64,000 bases of DNA from Puccinia triticina. Its lineage: Eukaryota > Basidiomycota > Pucciniomycetes > Pucciniales > Pucciniaceae. The position numbers and the translations under genes are program-made. Shown one piece after another: positions 44,027-53,640 of this stretch; position 1 is the stretch's first letter, and every line of letters begins with the position of its first letter. Location: NCBI RefSeq assembly GCF_026914185.1, contig NC_070566.1, forward strand, positions 4,340,001 to 4,404,000, written 5' to 3'. The notes beneath the pieces are model-generated. The model saw only the letters and a list, made by a program, of their open reading frames with translations. It had not been told where the DNA came from and made no database searches.

Positions 44027-44131
44027 CTCACATGTGTGGCGACGTAATGTTGCAAAAAAAAACTTTGCAGTAGAGAACCCGCGGAGGTGCACAATTGGGA
44101 GGACTTACTTCTATCTCCCAGTGCCTCCGCC
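44027..44131 (-). promoter_or_regulatory. Donor-hairpin module, copy 1 (gag leader)
   Basis: Minus strand: CGGAGGCACTGGGAG, loop ATAGAAGTAAGTC, CTCCCA, then ATTGTGCACCTCCG, and 3' end GCCACACATGTGAGC. It lies between the primer-binding site and the gag start, where a leader intron would be placed. Confidence 0.65.
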
Positions 44132-44184
44132 GCTGAACCCTAAAAAAAAACTGAAACTAAAAAGAAAAGCAAAGACCGCCAAGC

Positions 44185-44255
44185 GTCTCTGACTGTCCAA
44201 ATTGGCGAGACTGTAAATCTTGAGGTCGCTGGTTTGATCCCGGCTCGGGAGACCA
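44185..44255 (-). promoter_or_regulatory. Primer-binding site extended into a tRNA-Tyr copy
   Basis: Two bases inside the 5' LTR, the minus strand reads TGGTCTCCCGAGCCGGGA, complementary to the 3' 18 nt of a tRNA including CCA. On the plus strand the match continues beyond 18 nt: T arm GCTGG-TTTGATC-CCGGC, variable loop, anticodon arm CGAGA-CTGTAAA-TCTTG with anticodon GTA (Tyr, 44213-44215), and an A-box-like TGTCCAAATTGG at 44194. The D stem and 5' acceptor arm do not pair, so this is not a functional tRNA gene. Confidence 0.7.
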
Positions 44256-44257
44256 AA

Positions 44258-45042
44258 TGAGGAACTCTGGCCGGTGCTAAGCCGGCAGCAGTTTGGGGAG
44301 GGGAGAAAGGGAAAAGAAAAGAAACTTGTTGTATGCCCTCCGGGGTGATTGGCCGTGTGTGAGCGCAGAGAGAAACTTGAAGCGTTGGGGGGGATTGATT
44401 TTACGACGGCTGGAATTGCGCGTCGGTGGTGTTTGAGTTAGAGATGGAGCCGGGAATACTGCCGGCGGGGTTGTGATCAAAACCAGAAGTTGGGAGAGAT
44501 CGGCGTTGCGGAGTAAACAAACTTAGAAGACGTGAGATTCTGGGAAGTACGGGCGGAAGGCGCCAAGACAATAAACTTTTTAACTTTGATGGATGACTGA
44601 AAATTACGGTTCAGACTAGGTCCATGCCGCTCCAAAGCCGGAGTTCGAACTGAACTCAAACTCTGGAGCTTGTGACATCTAACAGACAGCTCATCACAAC
44701 CTAGCGCGCACGCGCGCGCTACAACAAGACAAGAAAAGACAGAAACAAAACAAACTAAAGACCAACCCTCCTTATCCAAAACCTATCCAACGCGCGCAGA
44801 CTGAAATAAGAAAATAACCAAACATGATGAAAAAGAGAAGAAGAGAAAACAGGAACACAAAACCTTCAACAAACAAGAGAAAAGAAGAGAAAAGTAAACC
44901 TGAAACGCCTTGGGGATGCGCGCCACGCCGCGCCGTTGAATCTTGAGGAAGCCTTGATGTCTTGACTCCTGACGTCCTCCGGCGCGCACCATGCGCGGAA
45001 AAAAAAACTTGATCCTACGCGTGTACCAGATTATCCACCACA
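44258..45042 (-). repeat. 5' LTR of Gypsy-2
   Basis: Partner of 34333-35122. Confidence 0.93.
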
Positions 45043-46170
45043 ACACTGGGATGAGATATAGTGGCAGAAACACCCAGAAACTGCCGAAGTAGTGATATTT
45101 GGAAACTGATCAGACTGTAGCTGCTACATTTGGGGGTTTTGTGGTCAGCAAAGGTACATAATGAAACTTTGGGGGCTTTTCAACATTTTGGTAACCATAT
45201 GGCAGAAGAATACCCACGCTGGGATGAGATATAGTGGCAGAAACACCCAGAAACTGCCAAAGTAGTGATATTTGGAAACTGATCAGACTGTAGCTGCTAC
45301 ATTTGGGGGTTTTGTGGTGAACGGAGGAACATAATGAAATTTTGGACGCTTGTCAACATTTTGGTAACCATATGGCAGAAGGATACCCACGCTGGGATGA
45401 GATATCGTGGAAGAAACACCCATAAACTGCCATGCAAAGTAGTGATATTTGGAAACTTATCAGACTGTAGCTGCTACATTTGGGGGTTTTGTGGTCAGCA
45501 AAGGTACGTAATGAAACTTTGGGGGCTTTTCAACATTTTGGTAACCACATGGCAGAAGAATACCCACGCTGGGATGAGATATAGTGGCAGAAACACCCAG
45601 AAACTGCCAAAGTAGTGATATTTGGAAACTGATCAGAGTGTATTTGCTACATTTGGGGGTTTTGTGGTGAGCAAAGGTACATAATGAAACCTTGGGGGCT
45701 TGTAAACATTTTGGTAACCATATGGCAGAAGAATACCCGCGCTGGGATGAGATATAGTGGCAGAAACACCCAGAAACTACCAAAGTAGTGATATTTCAAA
45801 ACTGATCAGACTGTAGCTGCTACATTTGGGGGTTTTGTGGTCAGCAAAGGTACATAATGAAACCTTGGGGGCTTGTCAACATTTTGGTAACCATATGGCA
45901 GAAGAATACCCACGGTTGGATGAGATATAGTGGCAGAAACACCCAGAAACTGCCAAAGTAGTGATATTTGGAAACTGATCAGACTGTAGGTGCTACATTT
46001 GGGGGTTTTGTTGTCAGCAAAGGTACATTATGAACCTTTTTGTGCTTGTAAACATTTTGGTACCAATATTTTGGAAGAATTACCAGGCTGGGATGAGATA
46101 TAGTTGCAGAAACACCAAGAAAGACCAAAGTAGTGCTATTTGGCAATTGATCAGATTATAGCTGCTGCAT
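45043..46170 (-). repeat. 173-bp repeat array, inverted, about 6.5 units
   Basis: The last units near the element end are the most diverged, mirroring the first units at 12585. Confidence 0.95.
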
Positions 46171-46840
46171 GAGGGATGTGACCCCAAATATAATATTTCT
46201 GGGTTTCATATGCAGAAACATTTCCCAGTGAAATTTTCTGAGGAAATATTCCTCATCAATCTGTGGTTGATAACAAAAGTAGATAAAAAAAGAACCTGAC
46301 AAAAACATGCTAAACCATGGTAAACTAAATTCAAAAAGGCCTTCTATGCATGTAGCACTCCCAGTATCATATGCAATATCTTCAGGAAGTTCAACCAACC
46401 AAGTTTAGAATGAATGCAGGATGGTATCATGAGAGAGGTCAGGGGTCAATGTTTTTCCTTTTTTGAAAAAAAGTAGACTTGGAGACTTCTGATAACATCA
46501 ATTGTGGATGTAAAAAAAATAAAAAAAAATTGGAGACCCCTCAGCTACCCTGGATTAATCCTAAAACTTGCATTTTCAGGAAGAATTGAATGGTGTATAT
46601 AGAAATTCATGAATTTTATCAGGCAAAAACAAAAAAAGATTCCTGTGGCTTGAAGCTAACACAGGGGGAAGGAGAGAGATTATAGAAGAGTATTAAGGAG
46701 ACATGGAACACAGACAAAGGTATCAACAGGAATAAAAATAAAAAAATGATCAATATAAATTGATCAATATACGCTATATTGATCAATATACGCTATATTG
46801 ATCAATATACAACATCGCAAATTCATCCATCTTGGTAGTG
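46171..46840. repeat. CACTA right terminal arm
   Basis: The inverted counterpart of 9370-9836 plus 12420-12590. It ends with three TATTGATCAATATACGC units and CATCTTGGTAGTG. Confidence 0.9.
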
Positions 46841-46843
46841 ACT

Positions 46844-48401
46844 GCCATCAACATTCCATCACCGAACGCCTCAACCGAACACCGTTTGTTCCACAACCAC
46901 AACACCACCTCGATGAACCAATTCAATCAACAAGGCTCCTCCGGCAACCCTCCGGCGCTGGAGGAGATGTCCCACAACAACCTGATCCAAGTGATCCTCA
47001 TCCTACAGCAAAACACTGCGAAACAACTCCTCGCGGCGCAGGAAGCGGCACAAGCCGCACAGGCGCAAGCTCGAGCCAAATTGAAGGCGGTTCAGAGCAA
47101 GCCCAAGCGGATGTGAAGGCCGCGCTGGACACCTGGAGCAAGAGTGTTATCCCAAAAACTGAGTCTACTCCGGCCCCACAACTTGCTCTGGGCCGCATCG
47201 ATCTCCAACAATTCAAGATTTTGGACGGGCCGTGCTTCAAAGGTCCGTTTCAGGAGGTTGAAGCTTTCCTTCGCTGGATCCAAGCCCTACAGATTTTCTT
47301 TGCGACAAAATTGGTCATGCACGCGGAAGATAAACGTCTCATTGTGGGCGGACTCATCTCAGAAACGAACCTGCTCTTGTTCTACTCGAACAAATTCTCC
47401 AAATACAAAGGGAAGTCTTGTGAAGACTTCAAGGAACAAATGTTCCAATTCGCCCTCCCCTTCAAATGGAAGACGGCCCTCAAGCGCAACATTGCCCAAC
47501 TGAAGATGGCTGAAACCGAAACCTTCCTGGAGTTCAGCACCCGCGCTCGGACACTGCAGAGCTTAGTCAATTTTGATAAACACTCGCTCGATGACTACGA
47601 ACTAGCCGAGGCCGTGACCTTTGGCCTCCCAGAGGTCCTTCAAGCGAAAATCGACGACCATCAAACCCTACGATTGGCGAACTTCAAATATGGCGAGTTC
47701 AAAAACCGCACGAGTGGGTTCTACGCCAACCTGCTTAAGTCATCTGCCTTACAACTACGATGCAATGCATCCACCACCGCTGCCTCTGGCAGGATGGCGG
47801 ACACGGTTTGGCGACTCCACACTTACTTGGACAGCGTGGGGCTGTGCCACTTCTGCAAGAAACACTGCGGGAGAGCCCATAGAGCTTGCCCCAACCCCAT
47901 GGACAAGAGCCGAGTGGAGATACCGGCCTTGTTTGTCCCGCCCCCACCGGCCGCCCAATTGGCCGTCCCGCAGGCGTTGCAGGACTCAAAAACGAAGCGC
48001 CCGATTTGGACAAACTGTCCGCTTCTTGTCTGGCGCAAGTTGAAGGACACTTAGATGACTTGGCTCATGGATTTGCGAACTGGCACTTGACTGCCGTTGA
48101 AGACGACATTCAAGCAGCAGCTGTAGCGGGTGACCCGGATGCAATCAAAACGCTTGGTGTCTTGGAGGCCACACGAGACAACAAATTCATTCCTGAAGTC
48201 CCTCAATTCAACGAGGCCTGCGGTGCCATTGCCGAGGGCGGGAGCGCCAATTTGGAGAATACAATCCCTTCCACTGACTCAAAGGATACGGTCGCCTCCA
48301 CCAATTCTGGACTGGCGGATTCCCCGGCCGACCTTGAAGCGGCCATCATTGATGCCGTCAATAAGCACACCTCAGACACATCTGCCCGCAAAAGGCCCTA
48401 A
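46844..48401 (+). pseudogene. Element A gag, remainder after the CACTA insertion
   Basis: Continues in frame from 9369. The first part is Asn/Gln-rich with an Ala/Gln helix (AAQEAAQAAQAQARAKLKA); a frameshift near 47090 leads to the capsid region (EVEAFLRWIQALQIFF, then LIVGGLISETNLLLFYSNKF, AETETFLEFSTRARTLQSLV) and a Cys/His cluster CHFCKKHCGRAHRACPNP near 47850. A second frameshift near 48030 leads to an acidic C-terminal tail that ends at 48401. No protease or pol sequence follows. Confidence 0.8.
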
Positions 48402-48632
48402 TGGCGTGAGGCCGCCACCCTGCCGCCTTTATCCATCATTCCCCAAAACCTTTCCCACCGCCCTCGCCATACAAGACCATCAGCATTGTCAGCCCACCAG
48501 ACCTCCACGCCTCAAACGCCCTGCGACTAAGAAGAACCGACCGCCCACGCAATCTGCTGCCCCCCCTTCCTCCCGATTGCCATCTTCAAGCTGGAGGGAC
48601 CCTCCCCCCCATTTTTTTATAGGGGGGGAGAC

Positions 48633-48987
48633 TGTGAAGCCCCCGCGTCCCGCGAGGTTTCACAAGGACAATCACAGGCACATTCCCCGCTCGACTATAT
48701 CCTCCAGTCCTTGCACTTCTCCTAGCTGGCAGAGATCCCTGACTCATATCTCTCCCGGCTAGGTAAGCCGTTCCCCAGTTCCTTTTCTCCTTCCCTTGTC
48801 TCCTTCCCTTTCTCTATCCCTGGTTGTATGTACTCATGAGAGATCCCTGACTCATATCTCTCCCGGCTAGTGTTTTCCCCTTCTCCCTGAGCAATACATA
48901 GCCCCGTGAACCAGACTTCCCTCAAGGTTCACCCTCTGCGCCCCTACTCGGACAGACAGTGAAGGACCCCAAATTGGAGTCCTTACA
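48633..48987 (+). repeat. 3' LTR of element A
   Basis: Preceded by TATAGGGGGGGAGAC and followed by CGTGG (TSD) and the last nine bases of the element B 5' LTR. Slightly shorter than the 5' LTR owing to an indel in the pyrimidine-rich part. Confidence 0.92.
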
Positions 48988-49073
48988 CGTGGCCTCTTAC
49001 ACTTTTTTTTTCTTGAACCTACTCCGCTCCGTTTTGTTTTGCCTGGACGACACGAACATCCCACGCCTGCGCT

Positions 49074-52000
49074 ATGCCCGGAATGCCTACCTCAGACGAT
49101 GGGAAAGCAACCCCTTCGCCATCGAACCCAAGAGGACCTCCCCCACGGGTTATCCTCATGTTAAAACTCGCAAACACCCCCTTACACGTCCTGATCGACT
49201 CCAGATCTGATATCAACCTCATCTCACCCAAAGCAGCGACGGCGACCAGCCTCCCCATCCGACCTCTACCCACCCCAACCCAAGTGAACCTGGCCTTGAA
49301 AACGAGCTCAGGATCCCCCTTCCTCCTACACACCTACACCATTGGCACTCTCACGGCCGATAACTCTCCCCTGGAGTTTGAAGCAGTCTTGCTACTGGTT
49401 GGACCGGTTGCAGGGAATTATGATGTCATACTCGGCACCCCTTTCCTGTACCGGTTTGACATTCTAATCTCAATCCGAGGACGCACGATCATACACGAAC
49501 CGTCCGGGTTGCGGATTCTAGCCAAGCCTGTTCCCGATCTAGACGTCGCAGTGATTACGATGGACCCCCCAAAGTACGATTGTAAGGCGGCGGAGGAAGC
49601 CATTCTGCGAGAATTCCAAGACCTATTTCCAGCGGACATACCAGCGGTCTCCAACAAAGCCGAGGAAGCGGGCAGATTCACAGATGGCTCTTTCCCAAAG
49701 ACAATGCAATTGGCCAGCTCAAAAGTCAGACATAGGATTATCCTGACCGATCCCAATGCCATCATCAACAAGAAGCAATACGCTTACCCCCGCAAACACC
49801 TCGCCGCCTGGCGAACTCTACTTTATCAACACCTTGACGCCGGCCGCATCCGCAGATCAACTAGCCAATACGCATCCCCCAGCCTGATCATACCAAAAAA
49901 AGACCCCACCGCCCTACCTCGTTGGGTCTGCGACTACCGCAAACTGAACAGCATTACCGTCCGCGACCGGTCCCCATTACCCAATGTCAACGAACTGGTC
50001 CGGATGGTAGCCACAGGACGAGTTTTTTCAATCCTCGACCAAACCAATGCTTTTTTTCAAACACAGATGCGGGAGGAAGATATCCCCCTAACAGCCGTGA
50101 AGACGCCCTGGGGTCTCATGGAATGGGTTTTAATGCCCATGGGCTTGACCAACGCTCCAGCCACACACCAAGCGAGGCTCGAAGAAGCGCTAGGCGATCT
50201 ACTCAATGTTATTTGTGTCGTTTACTTAGACGAAATCGTGGTGTTCTCAGACTCGCCCAACAAACACAAAAAACATCTACGACTGGTTCTCAACCGCCTC
50301 CGCCAAGCACATCTGTACTGCAGTCCCAAGAAGACTCAACTGTTCAGGCAAGAAATCAAATTCCTTGGTCACTGGGTCTTGGCCGACGGGATCAAACCGG
50401 ACAACAGCAAGGTGCAAGCAGTGCAAAACTGGCCCTCCTCTAAGTCGGCAAAGGGAGTGAAACAATTCTTGGGTACTGTCCAGTGGATGAAGAAATTCAT
50501 TTGGGGCCTCCAGAAGTATGTTGGAACCTTAACGCCGCTCGCCAGCTCTAAAACTGACCAGAAAAATTTCAAGTGGGGCAAAAAAGAGGAAACAGCTTTC
50601 AATAACATTAAATGAATCATGACCAGTCTCCCGGCTCTACAAAACGTGGACTTCAACTCCGACGACCCCCTCTGGGTTTTCACCGACGCAAGCGGCGCTG
50701 GCCTGGGCGCTGCTCTTTTTCAGGGGGTTGAATGGAAAAGCGCATCCCCCATAGTGTACAAATCTCGCCAAATGTCACCCGCAGAGCAAAACTACCCAGT
50801 TCACAAACAAGAACTACTTGCTGTAGTACACGCACTACAGAAATGGAAAATGCTGCTTCTGGGCATGAAAGTGAATGTAATGACGGACCACCACTCCCTC
50901 ACCCATCTCTTACGGCAGCAAAACCTTAGCCGACGACAAGCGCGCTGGACCAAACTCTTAGCCGACTTTGATCTTCATTTTGAGTATATCCGCGGCAAAG
51001 ACAACACGGTAGCCGATGCACTTTCCCGGAAAGACTCCAACGGTGAAGCCCAGCCAGTCAATGCCAAAGATGTTGCCTGTGTAGCCGTGTTAACCAAAAT
51101 GAAATCAACTCTGTCCAAAGAGCTGCGTCACCAAATTTTAACGGACTACGCACTGGACCAGTTCTGCCTCTTGGTACGACAAATCATGCCTCTACGAGAC
51201 AACTGCGTCGAAGTGGACGGACTCCTCTTTATTGACGGACGCCTGCTTATCCCGTCAATTGGCAGCACCCGCAAAGAATTAATCACTGAAGCACATGCAC
51301 AGCTCGGACACCTGGGATATCAGAAGACACTAGACGAACTACGTCTAGACTTCTTCTGGCCCCGGATGCCCGCAGACGTGGCAGAATTCACCGCATCCTG
51401 CTTGACTTGCCAGAAAACGAAGGCCCTGACCGCCGCTCCAACTGGAAAGATGCTAATACCCCCTGTTCCCCGTGTTCCCCTCTCCGACATCGCCATTGAT
51501 TTTATAGGCCCCCTCAAACAATCCGGCCACTATGACATGATTCTGACGTGCACATGCAGGCTCTCCGGATTCACCCGCGTCATTCCCGTCCTCCAATCCG
51601 ACTCCACCAAAAAAACCGCCACCCGGTTCTTAACTGGCTGGATCGCAACATTTGGCGCTCCCCAATCAATCCTCAGCGACCGGGACAAAACCTGGACATC
51701 AAAATTTTGGAAAACTCTCATGGAGAAACTTTGCATAAAGTTTCACATGACGTCAGCTTTCCACCCTCAAGCCGACGGCCGCAGCGAAAGAACCAACAAG
51801 ACGGTCGGCCAAATACTCCGGACTACAACCTCAAAACGCCAGGGTAAGTGGCTGGAAGCCATACCTGCGGTGGAATTTGCCATCAACTCGGCAGTCAACG
51901 TGTCCACCGGGAAAAGCCCTTTTGAACTCGTGTTCGGACGACTGGCTCGCCTGTTCCCCTCCCCTGACTCGACGCCAAGCTCACTGCCTTCGCTAAACTC

Positions 52001-52309
52001 GTGGATCCGGTTGAGAGAAGGTAGTTGGGCGGACGCGCGGGACACCTTATGGGTAAGCCGCATTAAACAGGCAATCCACCACAACCGGAAACAAAAGAAT
52101 CGCCAGGCACCATGGCACTTCTGGATTTGGCTGACTGGTGTGGACGTCACCAAACCGGCACTGACAAACTGAAGGAACAATACAAGGGCCCGTACCAAAT
52201 CATCAACGTCTCCAATCACGGTCAGAATGTCAAACTTGAACTACCAACCAATGATAGGTGCCACCCGGTTTTTCACGTCTCAAAAGTCAAACCACTCATT
52301 CCGTCTTGA
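49074..52309 (+). pseudogene. Element B protease, reverse transcriptase, RNase H and integrase
   Basis: Domains in order: protease with VLIDSRSDINLIS, where the catalytic DSG/DTG is now DSR; reverse transcriptase with WVCDYRKLNSITVRDRSPLP, PMGLTNAPATHQ and VVYLDEIVVF, where the second catalytic D of YxDD is E; a TGA at 50613-50615; then in the same frame RNase H (WVFTDASGAGLGAALFQ, VMTDHHSLTHLL), integrase zinc finger (HAQLGHLG, CLTCQKTK) and core (AIDFIGPL, ILSDRDKTW, FHPQADGRSERTNKTVG). A one-base loss near 52150 shifts the last 50 residues (KLKEQYKGPYQIINV) to another frame. These damages make the element inactive. Confidence 0.9.
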
Positions 52310-52413
52310 CCTTCTTCCCCGGACTCCACTTCAAGACCGCCCACCGATCCCATCCCCAATCCTCCAACTACTCTTGGTGATCCCCCTGAAGCCAGTTTTA
52401 TAGGGGGGGAGAA

Positions 52414-52805
52414 TGTGAGCCCGCCTCCCGTGAGCTCACAAGGACAATCACAGGAATTTCACAGACCCAGTTCCGGCAGGACTCTTAGACCTTGACCGCC
52501 CGCACCCTCCTAGCTCAGCAGGGAAGGACTAACCACTTCCCCTGAGCTAGGTAAGCCTCGACCATTTCCTTCCATACCATCCTTGTTTCCTCATTTTTCC
52601 CTCTTCAGTTGTACATAGGAGGGAAGGACTAACCACTTCCCCTGAGCTGTCTCCCCTTTGCAATTCAGAGATACAGTGGTTCTAGAATCCCTCCAAGGCA
52701 TAGCTGCCTTGTCCCTGCCCTGCACCAAACCAGCCCCGTGCCCCAGACCCAGAAAGATCAGCCCCAGACCCAGACCAGTGAAGAGGACCAACGTGGCCTC
52801 TTACA
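52414..52805 (+). repeat. 3' LTR of element B
   Basis: Starts TGTGAGCCCGCC and ends CGTGGCCTCTTACA, followed by the TTGCT duplication. Holds the hairpin at 52510-52550 and its partial repeat near 52620-52650; between them GTAAGCC...TCTTCAG has the look of an intron. Confidence 0.92.
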
Positions 52806-52879
52806 TTGCTGTATCTAGATTAGCTTCTGTTGTATTTCCGCTTCTCTTCTTTTTCCCTCACTCATCTTGTCAATCATCT

Positions 52880-53640
52880 CCTTGCACCTCAATAGGTGCT
52901 TAGTCGTTTCTCTCCTCTTCCTTTGTGTCCCGTCGGCCTCCTTAGCTCACAGCTGTCATCTGGTGTTTCTCAGGTGCTTAGTTGTTTCTCTCCTCTTCCT
53001 TTGTGTCCTGTCAGCCTCCCATTAAGGCCTCCTTAGGGTCCAGATGGCCTGGCAGTAACCATCACCCACAGAAGCTCGGTGTCTCCCCTGCGACGACATA
53101 GTATAATCACTTCGAAGAGAGTGACAAGTCCGGTGTTCAAATCCCGGTGGACCCAACCCCTGGCCGCTACCACTTCCGCGCTTGGACAACTACACACCAC
53201 CCATTCAACCTTCAACCCACTTATTAGTTGTCTTCTTTACATGTATAAAAACTTTTCAATTTCAACACCTGTTACCCAATTTAATCAGCCTGAAAAATGG
53301 TTGCACCCCATCCACCCCACAAACCCACATCACAACTCATTGTCCCTAGTTGTTAAGATTACCACATCCTCTACAGAACTTGGCCCCATAGAAACAAGTA
53401 CTGAAAAAACAAACTACAAACATAAATAAAAAAAAAATGCTTGTAGGTAGATAACATCATATTCATAGTGTGCAATGCCAAAGGCAAAATTACACTTAAA
53501 AAAGGCCTCCTTAGCTCACAGCTGTCATCTGGTGTTTCTCAGGTGCTTAGTTGTTTCTCTCCTCTTCCTTTTTGTCCCGTCAGCTTCCCATTAAGGCCTC
53601 CTTAGCTCACTGCACAGCTGTCATCTGGTGTTTCTCACAC
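52880..53640. repeat. Tandem repeat, about 100-bp unit, about three copies, split by a SINE
   Basis: The unit contains CTCACAGCTGTCATCTGG, TGTTTCTCAGGTGCTTAG, TTTCTCTCCTCTTCCTTT and CATTAAGGCCTCCTTAG. The second copy is interrupted at 53037-53501. Confidence 0.8.
53037..53501 (+). mobile_element. tRNA-derived SINE with 13-bp TSD
   Basis: The insert is flanked by the perfect 13-bp duplication AAGGCCTCCTTAG (53024-53036 and 53502-53514), a length typical of LINE-mediated insertion. The head is tRNA-like: GGTCCAGATGGCC pairs at the acceptor with CCGGTGGACC near 53147, and GTGTTCAAATCCCGG is a B box. The body is not tRNA-related, and the tail is A-rich (ACTTAAAAA). Confidence 0.82.

Larger units (their letters stand above)
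34333..45042 (-). mobile_element. Gypsy-2, minus-strand LTR retrotransposon
   Basis: Nearly identical LTRs lie at 34333-35122 (3') and 44258-45042 (5'). On the minus strand they begin TGTGGTGGATAATCTGG and end GAGTTCCTCA. Coding order on the minus strand is gag, protease, a repeat-rich linker, reverse transcriptase, RNase H and integrase. It lies in a 173-bp unit, but the flanks (CAGGC and ACACT) do not form a clean duplication. It hosts a CACCA-ended element between gag and protease, and four copies of a hairpin module. Confidence 0.93.
9370..46840. mobile_element. Non-autonomous CACTA element, 37.5 kb with its nested cargo
   Basis: The ends are CACTACCAAGATGG and its inverse, ending CATCTTGGTAGTG, with the 3-bp duplication ACT (9367-9369 and 46841-46843), the hallmarks of the CACTA/EnSpm superfamily. 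The terminal inverted arms are similar for roughly 700 bp (left: 9370-9836 continued at 12420; right: 46170-46840) and include subterminal TATTGATCAATATA repeats. Inside, a 173-bp repeat runs forward in the left half and inverted in the right half, meeting near 26335. Removing the identified insertions leaves about 6.9 kb. I found no transposase in it, so it must have been moved in trans. Confidence 0.9.
8650..48987 (+). mobile_element. Ty3/Gypsy-type element A (gag-only), nested in element B
   Basis: LTRs at 8650-9016 and 48633-48987 begin TGTGAAGCCCCCG and end CCTTACA. The flanking 5-bp duplication is CGTGG. Internally only a gag gene can be found (9256-9369 continued at 46844-48401). Some 230 bp after it come the polypurine tract (TATAGGGGGGGAGAC) and the 3' LTR, so no pol is encoded. 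The gag is interrupted by the CACTA element at 9370-46840. A and B LTRs are recognisably related at their ends and in the CACAAGGACAATCACAGG block. Confidence 0.9.
8268..52805 (+). mobile_element. Ty3/Gypsy element B (pol-only), outermost shell of the nest
   Basis: The element starts TGTGAGCCCGCC at 8268 and ends CCTCTTACA at 52805, with the perfect flanking duplication TTGCT (8263-8267 and 52806-52810). Its 5' LTR is cut 9 bp before its end by element A, and the cut is bridged by the duplication CGTGG (8645-8649 and 48988-48992). Without the insertions it is about 4.2 kb: two LTRs of about 390 bp around protease, reverse transcriptase, RNase H and integrase. No gag is present: the protease frame starts only about 70 bp after the LTR. 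An oligo-G polypurine tract (TATAGGGGGGGAGAA) precedes the 3' LTR. Confidence 0.92.

Noticed and set aside
44185..44255. Functional tRNA-Tyr gene
   Set aside because: The 5' acceptor strand and D stem do not pair, and its position two bases inside the LTR explains it as an extended primer-binding site.
34328..45047. Clean 5-bp target-site duplication for Gypsy-2
   Set aside because: The flanks CAGGC and ACACT agree only in part, also when shifted by one base; I leave the TSD open though both LTRs are certain.
47735..48050. Minus-strand ORFs opposite the gag of element A
   Set aside because: They overlap the better supported gag frame and show no domain.
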